A stretch of DNA of 64,000 bases from NCBI GenBank assembly GCA_945898045.1, contig CAMDGG010000001.1, positions 89,409 to 153,408 on the forward strand, in the 5' to 3' direction. The notes below the pieces were generated by a model. The model had not been told where the DNA came from. It was given only the letters and a program-made list of their open reading frames with translations, and searched no databases. Of the stretch, positions 19,707 through 30,654 are shown piece after piece; the stretch's first letter is position 1, and each line of letters begins with the position of its first letter. The translations under genes were made by a program, and so were the position numbers. The stretch comes from a bacterium UBP8_UBA817. Lineage in GTDB: Bacteria; Margulisbacteria; Marinamargulisbacteria; SXXA01; SICP01.

Positions 19707-20273
19707 ATGGACACACTAACTCCTGCACAACAAAACCTCATCGCATCCTACATTAGGCTTCTAAAAGAATACAACGAGCAGACAAACATCTACTCCAAGA
19801 AAGCCTATGAACACCTAGATTTTCATATTCAAGATTGCATAACGCTCTCAACCCTAATTTCAAAAAAAGCAAAAACCTTGGTAGACATGGGCTCTGGGTC
19901 AGGCCTGCCCTCAATTGTGCTTTCTATTACACGTCCAGACCTCGCCATCACCGCAATTGAATCTAAAAGCAGAAAAACAAGATTTCTTCAGCATGTACAA
20001 GAGACACTTTCCTTGTCCAATCTAACTGTTCTACAAGACGACATTCTGCACTATGCCCATCAAATAAAAAATAGGCCTGACATTATTACCGCAAAAGCAT
20101 TTGCGCCATATGACAAAGCAATTGAAATTGCAGAGAAACTAGCCAGACAGGGAACCGCATTATGGATACCCATTAGCGAAATTCAATACAACCTACTCAG
20201 CACACTTAAGCAAACCGCCTTTACGCTCAAGTGTACTCCCGATAAATTCTTTTATTTACATTGGATTAAATGA
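19707..20273 (+). CDS. rsmG: 16S rRNA (guanine-527-N7)-methyltransferase RsmG (GidB)
   Basis: SAM-dependent methyltransferase acting on G527 of 16S rRNA. The SAM-binding motif VDMGSGSGLPSIVLSI and IESKSRKTRFLQHV are characteristic; the protein is 188 residues, slightly shorter than the usual ~205-240. Its stop codon (20271-20273) is the first three bases of a parS palindrome. Confidence 0.92.
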   Translation: MDTLTPAQQNLIASYIRLLKEYNEQTNIYSKKAYEHLDFHIQDCITLSTLISKKAKTLVDMGSGSGLPSIVLSITRPDLAITAIESKSRKTRFLQHVQETLSLSNLTVLQDDILHYAHQIKNRPDIITAKAFAPYDKAIEIAEKLARQGTALWIPISEIQYNLLSTLKQTAFTLKCTPDKFFYLHWIK

Positions 20274-20296
20274 ACTGTTTCACGTGAAACAGTTCA
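20271..20296. promoter_or_regulatory. parS: parS centromere-like site 1 (ParB-binding palindrome)
   Basis: A perfect 26 bp palindrome whose core TGTTTCACGTGAAACA (20276-20291) matches the bacterial parS consensus at every position. It overlaps the rsmG stop codon and lies about 1.1 kb from the parB start and about 17 kb from the proposed oriC. Being a perfect palindrome it could also form a stem-loop in RNA from either side. Confidence 0.93.
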
Positions 20297-20327
20297 TTAC
20301 TAATCTAGGCGCGGCGCGATCTTAACT

Positions 20328-20451
20328 ACCCCGTCACACCTACGGTGCGCCAGCCCTTCACAGAAGGGGAATTCTACAGAAACCAGGAAAGAGCCACTTC
20401 CCCTCTAGTAGAGGGGTGGCTCGCAGCAGCCTTGCGGAGGCGAGACGGGGT
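20328..20451. repeat. Palindromic non-coding element with ACCCCGTC terminal inverted repeats
   Basis: About 124 bp bounded by ACCCCGTC (20328-20335) and its complement GACGGGGT (20444-20451). Inside are two hairpins: CCCTTC-aca-GAAGGG (20354-20368) and a strong nested stem from GAGCCAC to GTGGCTC (20391-20422) enclosing CCCCTCT-AGT-AGAGGGG. It resembles the palindromic or MITE-like intergenic elements seen in many candidate-phylum genomes. It sits between convergent rsmG and parB and could serve as a bidirectional terminator. No coding potential is evident. Confidence 0.6.
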
Positions 20452-20520
20452 GTTTTCGCTTAACCCCTCCTAAACTTAGCACCCCAAAAGATCTTTTATA
20501 AACCCAGCCCTCAGAAGCGC

Positions 20521-21384
20521 CTAAGGACGATACACGGTGGTTAATGCCTGATACAACGCCCTTAGTTCTGCCTGGGAGCTGAATTTAATCTCAACCTTTC
20601 CGCCTCTACGGCTTGGCTTTATTTTAAATGGCACCTTGAATTTTTCAGTCAGCTCAGACTCCATTTCACCAAACAACCCCAATTGGCGATCTGAAACCTC
20701 AATAGATTTTGATGATTTTAGAGATGTCCCAGCTATAATTTTCTCTAACTCTCTTACATTCACCTGATTCTCTCGCAGCTTTTGGAATTGGCTCAGGATA
20801 TCCGTCTCCGTCTCCAAACTCAACAAAGATCTTGCATGACCTTCAGAGAGACTTCCGTCATTCAACGCATCTTGCACCAATCCTGGAAGCTTGAGCAATC
20901 TAAGCTTATTGGTGACTGCAGACCGACTTTTACTAAACATTTCAGCTAATGCCTGGTGCGTCATTTCAAACTCGGCCATAAGCCGCTGATACCCCTTAGC
21001 CTCTTCTATTGGCGTCAAGTTTTCTCGCTCAAGATTTTCAATAAGGGCAATCTTGAGAGACTCTCTGTCACTCATATCTTTTACAATCGCAGGAATAACC
21101 TCAAGCCTTGCCAACAAACACGCTCTATAACGTCTTTCCCCAGCTATTAATTCGTAACCGATATCGCTTCGACGAACAAGAACAGGCTGCGCTAGCCCAT
21201 GTTGCTTGATAGATTCGGACAAAGAGCGCAATGCATCTGGATCAAAATGGAGCCTTGGCTGAAATGCATTTGGCTTAATCTCAGTAATGGGTATATTTAT
21301 AACTGTTTTTCCTGATGCCAAAAATGATTTTGGTATCAAAGCCTCAAGGCCCTTCCCCAATCTTGGTTTAATGCTGCTAGACAC
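20521..21384 (-). CDS. parB: Chromosome-partitioning protein ParB
   Basis: DNA-binding CTPase clamp that loads at parS and spreads. The N-terminal ParB/Srx domain has IKPNAFQPR and the CTP-binding box GERRYRACLLA; a helix-turn-helix follows (TNKLRLLKLPGLVQDAL, LSEGHARSLL), then a linker and a short basic C-terminal dimerisation region. Length 287 residues is normal. It overlaps parA by 8 nt (parA upstream, minus strand). Cognate parS sites are at 20.3, 21.8 and 62.8 kb. Confidence 0.96.
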   Translation of the reverse strand: MSSSIKPRLGKGLEALIPKSFLASGKTVINIPITEIKPNAFQPRLHFDPDALRSLSESIKQHGLAQPVLVRRSDIGYELIAGERRYRACLLARLEVIPAIVKDMSDRESLKIALIENLERENLTPIEEAKGYQRLMAEFEMTHQALAEMFSKSRSAVTNKLRLLKLPGLVQDALNDGSLSEGHARSLLSLETETDILSQFQKLRENQVNVRELEKIIAGTSLKSSKSIEVSDRQLGLFGEMESELTEKFKVPFKIKPSRRGGKVEIKFSSQAELRALYQALTTVYRP

Positions 21385-22141
21385 GAATCATCACCTCTTT
21401 TGCTAAATTTAAGTAGGCCAAGGCCCCTGCAGAATCTGGACTATACAATGTAATGGGGATTCCATGACTTGGAGCTTCTGTCAGCCGCACATTTCTAGGG
21501 ATAATAGTATCAAATACAAGCCCCTTAAAAAACCTTCTGGCATTTTCTACCACCTGTTTATTGAGCGTTGTTCTTTTGTCATACATCGTCAACACAATGC
21601 CTGATATTTCTAATTCAGGATTCAAAGACTCCTTTACCAAGGTCAACGTATTTACCAGACCAGCAATTCCCTCCAGAGCAAAATACTCGCACTGAACAGG
21701 AATAATAGCCCTATCGGAAGCAACCAACGCATTTAAAGTCAAAAGACCCAAAGAGGGAGGGCAATCGATGACGATGTAATCGTAAAAGCTACTCGCCTCG
21801 ACCAATTGTTTTCTCAACAATGTTTCACGTGAAACCATACCCACCATCTCAACCTCAGCTCCAGCCAAATCTTTACTCGAAGGAATGACATGAAGATTCT
21901 CAAAAGGAGTGGGATACAGCACCTCAGATATTGAGACCCCCTCTATTAAGAAATCATAGATATTTTTATCGATTTTTTCGGGCCTCAACCCAATACCAGA
22001 GGTCGCGTTTGCCTGAGGATCCAAATCTATTAGCAGAACCTTTTTATTATGATCGCTCAAATAGGAGGCCAAATTGATTGAGGTCGTTGTCTTTCCAACC
22101 CCACCCTTTTGATTAACAATAGATAAAATGACAGCCTTCAT
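21377..22141 (-). CDS. parA: Chromosome-partitioning ATPase ParA (Soj)
   Basis: Deviant-Walker ATPase that moves ParB-parS complexes. The motif KGGVGKTTTSINLASYL at the N-terminus, DLDPQANATSGIG (Walker A') and VIDCPPSLGLLTLNAL identify it; 254 residues is typical of the small chromosomal type without an N-terminal HTH. A parS site lies inside the gene, encoding VSRET. An extended -10 element ends 8 nt before the ATG and no Shine-Dalgarno is seen, so the mRNA is likely leaderless. Confidence 0.97.
   Translation of the reverse strand: MKAVILSIVNQKGGVGKTTTSINLASYLSDHNKKVLLIDLDPQANATSGIGLRPEKIDKNIYDFLIEGVSISEVLYPTPFENLHVIPSSKDLAGAEVEMVGMVSRETLLRKQLVEASSFYDYIVIDCPPSLGLLTLNALVASDRAIIPVQCEYFALEGIAGLVNTLTLVKESLNPELEISGIVLTMYDKRTTLNKQVVENARRFFKGLVFDTIIPRNVRLTEAPSHGIPITLYSPDSAGALAYLNLAKEVMIRV
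21821..21836. promoter_or_regulatory. parS: parS site 2, inside parA
   Basis: TGTTTCACGTGAAACC matches the 16 bp parS core at 15 positions. It is embedded in the parA coding sequence where it encodes Val-Ser-Arg-Glu-Thr, so the site is kept under both protein and DNA-binding constraint. Confidence 0.88.
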
Positions 22142-22149
22142 GAATGAAG

Positions 22150-22158
22150 ATTATAGCA
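22150..22158 (-). promoter_or_regulatory. Extended -10 promoter of parA
   Basis: On the minus strand the sequence reads TGCTATAAT. Its last base is 8 nt before the parA start codon, leaving no space for a leader or Shine-Dalgarno. Confidence 0.62.
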
Positions 22159-22210
22159 TTGTTTTTCTATATGAGGAGCGCGTTTTTTACTTCTACACAC
22201 CCCCTTATTC

Positions 22211-22219
22211 TGCTATACT
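22211..22219 (+). promoter_or_regulatory. Extended -10 promoter of the first kaiC-like gene
   Basis: TGCTATACT ends 11 nt before ATG 22231. The intervening bases (TCCACTTAACC) hold no Shine-Dalgarno, so this too looks nearly leaderless. It is back to back with the parA promoter, about 55 bp away. Confidence 0.6.
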
Positions 22220-22230
22220 TCCACTTAACC

Positions 22231-22941
22231 ATGAATAAAGTTTTGAGCGGAATCGAAGGATTAGACAAGCTATTATTTGGAGGATTCCCAAAAGGGAGAG
22301 CCTACCTAATCTCTGGCGAGCCAGGAACAGGCAAAACTATTTTTACCCTGCAATTTCTCCTAGAGGGTGCGCGCCTTGGCGAAAAAGGCATTTTCGTCAC
22401 TATAGATGAAAAACCTGAACACATTATCGCTGACATGGAAGCCCTAGGCTGGAATGTACGAGAATACCTAGAAAACGGCCTTTTGCAAATTCTGGACGTC
22501 ACCTCATATTTTAGTCATACAGAACTCTCTACAAAAGAAGGGCTTGATGTCCATCACATTACGGAAGACATCTTGGGCTTTGTTAAAAAATCCGGCGCAA
22601 CACGACTTGCTATCGACCCCATTGCTCCTTTAGTGTTCGCAGAAAAAGCCCTCCCAGAAATCACAGACTATATCCGGCAACTTATTTTTTCCCTGGAAGA
22701 CAGTGGTGAGCTCACTACGTTATTAACTTCTTATGTGCCAGTGGGCTCTGATCGCATGAGCCAACATGGGGTCGAGGAATTTGCAGCCTCCGGCATCATA
22801 CTTCTCAGACTCACCAAGATACAGAACAAGCCAATCAGAACACTTCTTGTACGCAAAATGAGAGGCACGCGAATTGAGCTCTCAGAATACAGCTTCGAAA
22901 TACTGCCTCAACGAGGCATCGTCTTGAGGCAGCCCATTTAG
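22231..22941 (+). CDS. Single-domain KaiC-like RecA-fold ATPase
   Basis: A 236-residue KaiC-domain ATPase of the RecA superfamily. Start MNKVLSGIEGLDKLLFGGFP is the usual KaiC-domain opening; Walker A is SGEPGTGKTIFT near residue 30 and a Walker B-like strand is RLAIDPIAPL near 127. An upstream in-frame extension of 29 residues is not domain-like and would cross the promoter, so ATG 22231 is chosen. Single-domain KaiC homologues in bacteria and archaea are linked to signalling and motility, but no function can be assigned from sequence. It is followed 3 nt later by a receiver-KaiC protein and is divergent from parA. Confidence 0.85.
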   Translation: MNKVLSGIEGLDKLLFGGFPKGRAYLISGEPGTGKTIFTLQFLLEGARLGEKGIFVTIDEKPEHIIADMEALGWNVREYLENGLLQILDVTSYFSHTELSTKEGLDVHHITEDILGFVKKSGATRLAIDPIAPLVFAEKALPEITDYIRQLIFSLEDSGELTTLLTSYVPVGSDRMSQHGVEEFAASGIILLRLTKIQNKPIRTLLVRKMRGTRIELSEYSFEILPQRGIVLRQPI

Positions 22942-22944
22942 CAG

Positions 22945-25371
<2,427 letters not shown>

Positions 25372-25413
25372 TTAGAATATTGCCCCACTTTAGTGTGTAT
25401 TTTGAGCGTCTGG

Positions 25414-25422
25414 ATTATATCA
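25414..25422 (-). promoter_or_regulatory. Extended -10 promoter of purA
   Basis: The minus strand reads TGATATAAT, overlapping the stop codon of the upstream gene and about 67 nt before the purA start. The same bases are in a short inverted repeat (CGTCTG ... CAGACG, 25409-25428) that has no T-run, so I do not call it a terminator. Confidence 0.55.
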
Positions 25423-26371
25423 GACGGCTATAGGCAAGGCAAAGTTTTTGTAATTCAGGAATATCTTGGTGTGCTCGTATAACGCCAATAAGCGGCGGGT
25501 GATAAATAGAGAGATTTTCAATGTTCTCCAAGGATATACCCCCAATCGCGACATAGGGCAGTTTGAGTTCAGAGGCTCGCTTTAAATAATCGAAACCAAT
25601 ACCGGCTCTGCCTGGCTTTGAAGGGGTTTCCCAAATAGGGCCTACGCTCACGTAATCGGCACCCTCAGCTTTTGCTTGAAGGCCTTGCTCGAATGTATGG
25701 GTCGTTTTCCCGATCAATTTATGGGGCCCTAGGAGTTGGCGCTGGTCTTCTACGGAAAGGTCATCTTGTCCGCTGTGGAAGCCATCTGCGTCAATAAGCT
25801 GGGCAACGTCAATATGGTCATTGATGATGAGTGGGATTTGATAGGTTTTTGCACGTTCTTTGAGATGGCGTGCCTTTTGAATAAAGTCTTGCTTGTTGCC
25901 CTCTTTGTCTCGAAGTTGAATGAGCGCCACGTTCCACTTTAAGCCTTGCTCTAAAATGTCTACATCATGTGAAATAAGGTAAATCCCAGGTTTAATAATA
26001 GGTTTAAGATGGGAAAGATAGACTTCTTTTTCAATCATATAGATTTCATAGCGAAGTTGGTTGTAGAGGGGGTCTCTTGTGTATTCCTCTAGCACCCTAA
26101 GGCCCTCTTCTACTCGCTTGAAATTGGCCTTGAGAAGATGCGTAATATCTTGACGCTTTTGTGGCACTTCTGCAGCCCTTACGTCTTGAGAGATGTCTCT
26201 AATCATCAAATTTTGAATGGGATTTTTCTCGGAGATGTTTATTTTTTTCCTAATGATGCTTAGCTGTTGGGTGATGATTTCATGCTGGGCGATAAACCTT
26301 GTGTACTCTTCAATAACACGCAAGCCTTCTGAAATACGATTGATGTTGGCGTCTATAATTTGGGGGTACAT
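25415..26371 (-). CDS. thiE: Thiamine-phosphate synthase with N-terminal ThiD2 domain
   Basis: The C-terminal half is ThiE, which joins HMP-pyrophosphate and thiazole phosphate: it shows LIQLRDKEG, PLIINDHIDVA, GADYVSVGPIWETPSKPG and VAIGGIS. The N-terminal ~140 residues match the ThiD2 helical domain, an alternative HMP-P kinase, with the paired motifs INRISEGLRVIEEYTRF and FKRVEEGLRVLEEYTRD. The two-domain layout (318 residues) is known from cyanobacteria and Aquificae. It overlaps murG by 19 nt and so appears to be transcribed with the cell-wall genes, an unusual place for a thiamine gene. No TPP riboswitch was seen. Confidence 0.88.
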   Translation of the reverse strand: MYPQIIDANINRISEGLRVIEEYTRFIAQHEIITQQLSIIRKKINISEKNPIQNLMIRDISQDVRAAEVPQKRQDITHLLKANFKRVEEGLRVLEEYTRDPLYNQLRYEIYMIEKEVYLSHLKPIIKPGIYLISHDVDILEQGLKWNVALIQLRDKEGNKQDFIQKARHLKERAKTYQIPLIINDHIDVAQLIDADGFHSGQDDLSVEDQRQLLGPHKLIGKTTHTFEQGLQAKAEGADYVSVGPIWETPSKPGRAGIGFDYLKRASELKLPYVAIGGISLENIENLSIYHPPLIGVIRAHQDIPELQKLCLAYSRLI

Positions 26372-27450
26372 GGGCAGCCTTCTTTTATGATCTTTGCAAT
26401 TTTTTCTCTGGCGTTTTTATCGATGTCTTCATTCAACACGGGGAAAGGGGTGTGGATTGCATCTAATATAAGATCAAAAGTTAGTACGTCTTCAGATATC
26501 CATTTTCCTGAACCTTTTGCTATAAACGCCTCAGCATTAAAAACCTGATGATTGTCTTTGGCATAGGGATAGGGAATCAGAACCGCTTTCTTAGAAAAGT
26601 AGAGAAGTTCGGCTAACGTCGTCGCTCCGGCTCTTGAGACAACCCAGCTGACGTTTTCATAGAGCCAATCCATTTTTTCGAAATAGGGCATTAAAATTAT
26701 TTTGATGTCGCCTTTTTCATTTTTTATGATAGATCCTTCTGACAGGGACTCCATTTGAAGATTGGGCATTTTTTTATATTGGTTTTTAGTGTCCTCGAAT
26801 GCGTTTTTGCCAGTGATGTGAATGAGACACTCGGGGGCGGAAAGAAAATGCGCGTGATGATCAAAAAACAGGGTGTTTAGGCTTCTTGCGCCTTGGCTCC
26901 CTCCAAAAACAAGCATCGTTGGCAATTGTGGCCGATCTATTTCTTTTAACCACTTAAATTGGGTATCTTCCAAAAATTGTTTTCTGACAGGATTCCCTGT
27001 AATCATGAGTTTTGACGTTTTAAAAAAGGAACGGCTTTCTTCAAAGGTGAGACAGGTAAGTGTCGCTATGTAAGAAAGGATGCGATTGACATGTCCAGGA
27101 ATTACATTTTGTTCCAGGAGATAGATGGGGAGTTTGCATGTGGCCGCTGCCAAAACTACGGGTAATGTTAGGTATCCGCCTGAACTGATGAGACAGGTGA
27201 CTTTTTCCTGTTTTAAAATTTTTCTGGCCTGAAGGAATCCTTTAATTATTTTGAAGATATTGTTATTGGAAGCCGTTATGGATTTAAAATTGTAGCCATA
27301 TCGCGGAATAATGTGACTATCCTCTCGGTTTTCTGAGCCTATAAAAATAGCCTCTGTGTCTGACAATTCCTGCGCAATGGCAATGATAGGATAGACATGT
27401 CCACCCGTGCCGCCACAGGTATAGGCACGTTTATTCTGATGCGGTTTCAC
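26353..27450 (-). CDS. murG: UDP-GlcNAc:lipid I N-acetylglucosaminyltransferase MurG
   Basis: Peripheral membrane GT28 enzyme that makes lipid II. Glycine-rich loop CGGTGGHVYPIIAIAQEL at the N-terminus, GGSQGARSLN in the middle, and SRAGATTLAELLYFSKKAVLIPYP near the C-terminus. The open frame extends 24 codons further up but those residues look unlike MurG; GTG 27450 gives MKPHQNKRAYTCGGTGG, 365 residues in total, and overlaps the ftsW end by 20 nt. Confidence 0.94.
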   Translation of the reverse strand: MKPHQNKRAYTCGGTGGHVYPIIAIAQELSDTEAIFIGSENREDSHIIPRYGYNFKSITASNNNIFKIIKGFLQARKILKQEKVTCLISSGGYLTLPVVLAAATCKLPIYLLEQNVIPGHVNRILSYIATLTCLTFEESRSFFKTSKLMITGNPVRKQFLEDTQFKWLKEIDRPQLPTMLVFGGSQGARSLNTLFFDHHAHFLSAPECLIHITGKNAFEDTKNQYKKMPNLQMESLSEGSIIKNEKGDIKIILMPYFEKMDWLYENVSWVVSRAGATTLAELLYFSKKAVLIPYPYAKDNHQVFNAEAFIAKGSGKWISEDVLTFDLILDAIHTPFPVLNEDIDKNAREKIAKIIKEGCPCTPKL

Positions 27451-28549
27451 GGGATCTTTTTCTAGAAATATTGAGGATAACACCGCAATAAAATAGGGAT
27501 GTAACCAGTGCTGTTCCACCAAAGCTAATAAAAGTTAAGGGGATGCCGGTAACAGGTAGAACGCCAATAACACTCCCAACGTTGATAACGGCCTGAATCA
27601 CTAACAACATTGCTAATCCGTTGGCAAGATAAAATCCGAATAGGCTATCGGATTCTTGTGCAATTTTACACCCTCTGTAAAAGAGAAAGGCAAATATGAA
27701 AAGCACTAATGTCCCCAATAAGAAGCCGCCTTCTTCGCAGATAATTGAAAAAATAAAATCGGCGTAGTGAAGTGGGAGATAGGTGAATTTAAGCTTACTT
27801 TGCCCGAGGCCTAGCCCCCAGAACCCTCCTGAACCGATTGCAATAAAAGATTGAATGACGTGATAACTTTGTCCCAAGGGATCGTCCCAAGGTGATAAAA
27901 ATGTCTCAACGCGATCCATTTGGTAGGGATGGAGAAGAATGTTAATGACGCCTAAGCTAAACGCTGTTCCAATGAGGACGCAGAACTGGATAATGCGGGT
28001 TCCACTCATGAACAACAAAACGATGACGGTTCCCATTGTTAGAATAATATTTCCAAAGTCGGGCTGTTTCGCGAGAATCAGAACGGGGATGGCGAGCATC
28101 ATAAAAAGAGGAAACATCCCTTTGAAAAAATGGACAACGTTTTTCCCTTTATTTTCCAGAAACATAGCAGCAAACACTATCATAAAAAATTTAGCAAATT
28201 CTACGGGTTGAATACGAATAAACCCCAAATTGAGCCACCTTGAAGCCCCGTTTATCCTGACTCCCAAATGGGGCACAAGTGTCATTGCGAGCAGAATAAT
28301 GGAGATGATAAGCCCTGGCATGGCCAATTTTTTGTAGTTTTGATACGGGACTTTCATCCCAATGAATAATCCCGTTAATCCAATAACGAGAAACACAAAA
28401 TGCCGTTTTATAAAGTAGTAGCCGTCATTGAAATTAGAAATTCCCATGGTAGGACTCGTGGAAAAAATCATGATAATGCCCAAAGAAACCAATGTCATGA
28501 CAATGCCAAGGAAGACCCAGTCGGGTTTGCCGACTTTAATTTTCATCAC
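27431..28549 (-). CDS. ftsW: Lipid II polymerase FtsW (SEDS family)
   Basis: Divisome SEDS glycosyltransferase with about ten membrane helices. Conserved signals include MIFSTSP near the N-terminus, INGASRWLNLGFIRIQPVEFAK, GLGLGQSKLKFTYLPLHYADFIFS and GIPLTFISFGGTALV at the C-terminus. Length 372 residues is normal. Its place between murD and murG supports FtsW over RodA. It overlaps murD by 14 nt. Confidence 0.95.
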   Translation of the reverse strand: MMKIKVGKPDWVFLGIVMTLVSLGIIMIFSTSPTMGISNFNDGYYFIKRHFVFLVIGLTGLFIGMKVPYQNYKKLAMPGLIISIILLAMTLVPHLGVRINGASRWLNLGFIRIQPVEFAKFFMIVFAAMFLENKGKNVVHFFKGMFPLFMMLAIPVLILAKQPDFGNIILTMGTVIVLLFMSGTRIIQFCVLIGTAFSLGVINILLHPYQMDRVETFLSPWDDPLGQSYHVIQSFIAIGSGGFWGLGLGQSKLKFTYLPLHYADFIFSIICEEGGFLLGTLVLFIFAFLFYRGCKIAQESDSLFGFYLANGLAMLLVIQAVINVGSVIGVLPVTGIPLTFISFGGTALVTSLFYCGVILNISRKRSRETASE

Positions 28550-29744
28550 TTTCCCCCAAATGTTTTTTTGACAATGCTAGCACGGCCTTCTTGAATTCTT
28601 GTCCACGATGTTCGAAATTGTTGAATTGATCAAAACTGGAACACGCTGGGGAGAAAAGTATGATGTCTTTAGGCTGGGCAAATTGGCCGACTTGTAAGAG
28701 CGCATCGGTGATTACGTTTGCTTTATAGAGTGGGAATTGAGGGTTGATATTGGTGGATACAGCAATGAATCTGGATGTGATCGCGCCGAATACCGTGATG
28801 CTTTTTACCTTTTCATGAAGCCCACGTATAAATCCTTCTAATTCTAGTCCTTTATCGTACCCGCATATTATGAGGTGGATTGGCTTAGAAAAGGCCGCAA
28901 CTGCTTTCAGTGTTGAGTCGGGATTGGTGGCCTTGGAATCGTTGTAGACAGGGCAGGCGAAGAGATCTGTGATGTATTCAATGCGATGCTCTAGGCCTTT
29001 GAAGGTTTGCATTTTTGAGAGGATTTTTTCATCTGAAAGACCTAGCAGTCTGGCGGCCTTTAGTACCGCGAGGGCGTTGGATTGGTTGTGCGGGCCTGGA
29101 ATGGAAAGCTTATTTAGTAAAACTGCTTCTGGATCTTGTAGAGAATAAGGGATTTGCTGAGAAGGGCTGGTAGAAATGAGAGGCTTGAGATTGGCTTCGT
29201 CTTGGTTGTAGATGAGGTAGTCTGTGGCGGTTTGGTGATGAAAAATTTTCGCTTTTGCTTCTGCATAGGCTTGCATCGTTTTGTGACGTTCGATGTGATC
29301 TTCTGTGAGATTTAGAAAAATGGCAATGTGGGGGTGAAAAGCACTGGATTGTTCGAGCTGATAACTACTGAGTTCGAGGGCTATTGGGTCACCTTTTTTT
29401 AAGTTCCCTACATAGGTAATTAGAGGAATGCCAATATTGCCGGCCATGGGGCAATCGAGTACATGAGCCAAGAGTGCGGTAACGGTACTTTTTCCATTGG
29501 TGCCCGTGATCCCTATGAGTATGGGGAGGGTATCCGTTTCGTTAAAAAGTCTGTATGCAAATTCGATTTCAGAAATAATTTCACAGGAGACGTTTGGATA
29601 CTGATGGGGCGGTATGCCGGGGCTTGTGACAATAAGATCTGCTATATCAACCGCTGTTTCTTGAATGTGCAATTCGTTTAATTTTTCTCTTACGGCCTTG
29701 GCTGTAATTCCGTCGCCAAGAATAGCTATTTTTTGTTTGTGCAT
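28536..29744 (-). CDS. murD: UDP-N-acetylmuramoyl-L-alanine:D-glutamate ligase MurD
   Basis: Cytoplasmic ATP-dependent ligase adding D-Glu. ATP loop GITGTNGKSTVTALLAHVL, then LELSSYQLEQ and NLTEDHIERH; C-terminal YNDSKATNPDSTLKAV. At 402 residues it is slightly short (usual ~440), mainly in the N-terminal domain. mraY lies 4 nt upstream. Confidence 0.95.
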   Translation of the reverse strand: MHKQKIAILGDGITAKAVREKLNELHIQETAVDIADLIVTSPGIPPHQYPNVSCEIISEIEFAYRLFNETDTLPILIGITGTNGKSTVTALLAHVLDCPMAGNIGIPLITYVGNLKKGDPIALELSSYQLEQSSAFHPHIAIFLNLTEDHIERHKTMQAYAEAKAKIFHHQTATDYLIYNQDEANLKPLISTSPSQQIPYSLQDPEAVLLNKLSIPGPHNQSNALAVLKAARLLGLSDEKILSKMQTFKGLEHRIEYITDLFACPVYNDSKATNPDSTLKAVAAFSKPIHLIICGYDKGLELEGFIRGLHEKVKSITVFGAITSRFIAVSTNINPQFPLYKANVITDALLQVGQFAQPKDIILFSPACSSFDQFNNFEHRGQEFKKAVLALSKKHLGESDEN

Positions 29745-29748
29745 GCGA

Positions 29749-30654
29749 TCAGCTCAGCGTTATAAATAGAAATAAAAAGAATGCGCCCAAGGTCCAAAAT
29801 AACCTAACGGCTTGGATTTCGGATAATCCCAATAATTCGAAGTGATGGTGAAGAGGCGCCATAAGAAAAACACGTTTTTTTCTAACTTTAAAACTTATAA
29901 CCTGAATCATGACAGACAGGGTTTCGAGAATATAAACGGCCCCCAGAGGAATGAGTATAAATGGATTTTTTAAAGCAATCGCCAGCGTAGCCAAGAAAGT
30001 GCCGATAGCTAGGGATCCGGTATCTCCCATAAATAATTTTGCTGGGGGCTTATTAAAGACGAGGAAAGCCCCTATTGCGATGATCATACTGATTGGAAGC
30101 ATGGCTAGCTCTGTTAAGTTGTGTTGGGCAATGTAATAACTAAACCCAATTAATGATAGTATTCCGAGCCCTGACAACAAGCCATCTAGACCATCGGTGA
30201 GATTGGTTGCATTGGGAGTAGCCACTAGCAAGAAATAGGCAAGCATAAAGAGGGGCATTGGAAGCGGCATTATATAGAATTGCAGGATACCGAGTGACAG
30301 TGCTGCAAGTAGATTTTGAAGTAAGAATTTATATTTGGCAGGGAGGCCTTTGTTTTTTCCATAGACGATTGAGAGCGTATCATCCAGGAGTCCGATTAAG
30401 GCTGCGGCAAGGGTTGTATAAAGACACCAGAGACTTTCTGTTGAATATGAAAAAAAGAGGCTGCTTAGAAAAAGGGTGATGATTATGCCTGCGCCGCCAA
30501 AAGAAGGGGTTTTTGCTTTTTCCTGATGGGTTGTTGGACTTAGTTCGTAGATAGGTTGATAGGCGCGTTGTTTTTTAAGCCAGGAGAGAAGGGTTCGGTG
30601 AACAAGAAGTCCGATGATGAAGAGTAGGATATATTTAATGATGTTGCTTAACAT
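29749..30654 (-). CDS. mraY: Phospho-N-acetylmuramoyl-pentapeptide transferase MraY
   Basis: Ten-helix membrane enzyme making lipid I on undecaprenyl phosphate. Motifs: TPSFGGAGII (GG motif), NATNLTDGLDGL with catalytic-site aspartates, FMGDTGSLAIG, and APLHHHFELLG near the end. Length 301 is short of the ~320-360 usual but all active-site blocks are present. It overlaps murF by 20 nt. Confidence 0.95.
   Translation of the reverse strand: MLSNIIKYILLFIIGLLVHRTLLSWLKKQRAYQPIYELSPTTHQEKAKTPSFGGAGIIITLFLSSLFFSYSTESLWCLYTTLAAALIGLLDDTLSIVYGKNKGLPAKYKFLLQNLLAALSLGILQFYIMPLPMPLFMLAYFLLVATPNATNLTDGLDGLLSGLGILSLIGFSYYIAQHNLTELAMLPISMIIAIGAFLVFNKPPAKLFMGDTGSLAIGTFLATLAIALKNPFILIPLGAVYILETLSVMIQVISFKVRKKRVFLMAPLHHHFELLGLSEIQAVRLFWTLGAFFLFLFITLS

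Noticed and set aside
25409..25428. Possible terminator (CGTCTG/CAGACG hairpin) at the thiE end
   Set aside because: Only 6 bp of stem and no T-run on the relevant strand; the same bases fit a purA extended -10 better.
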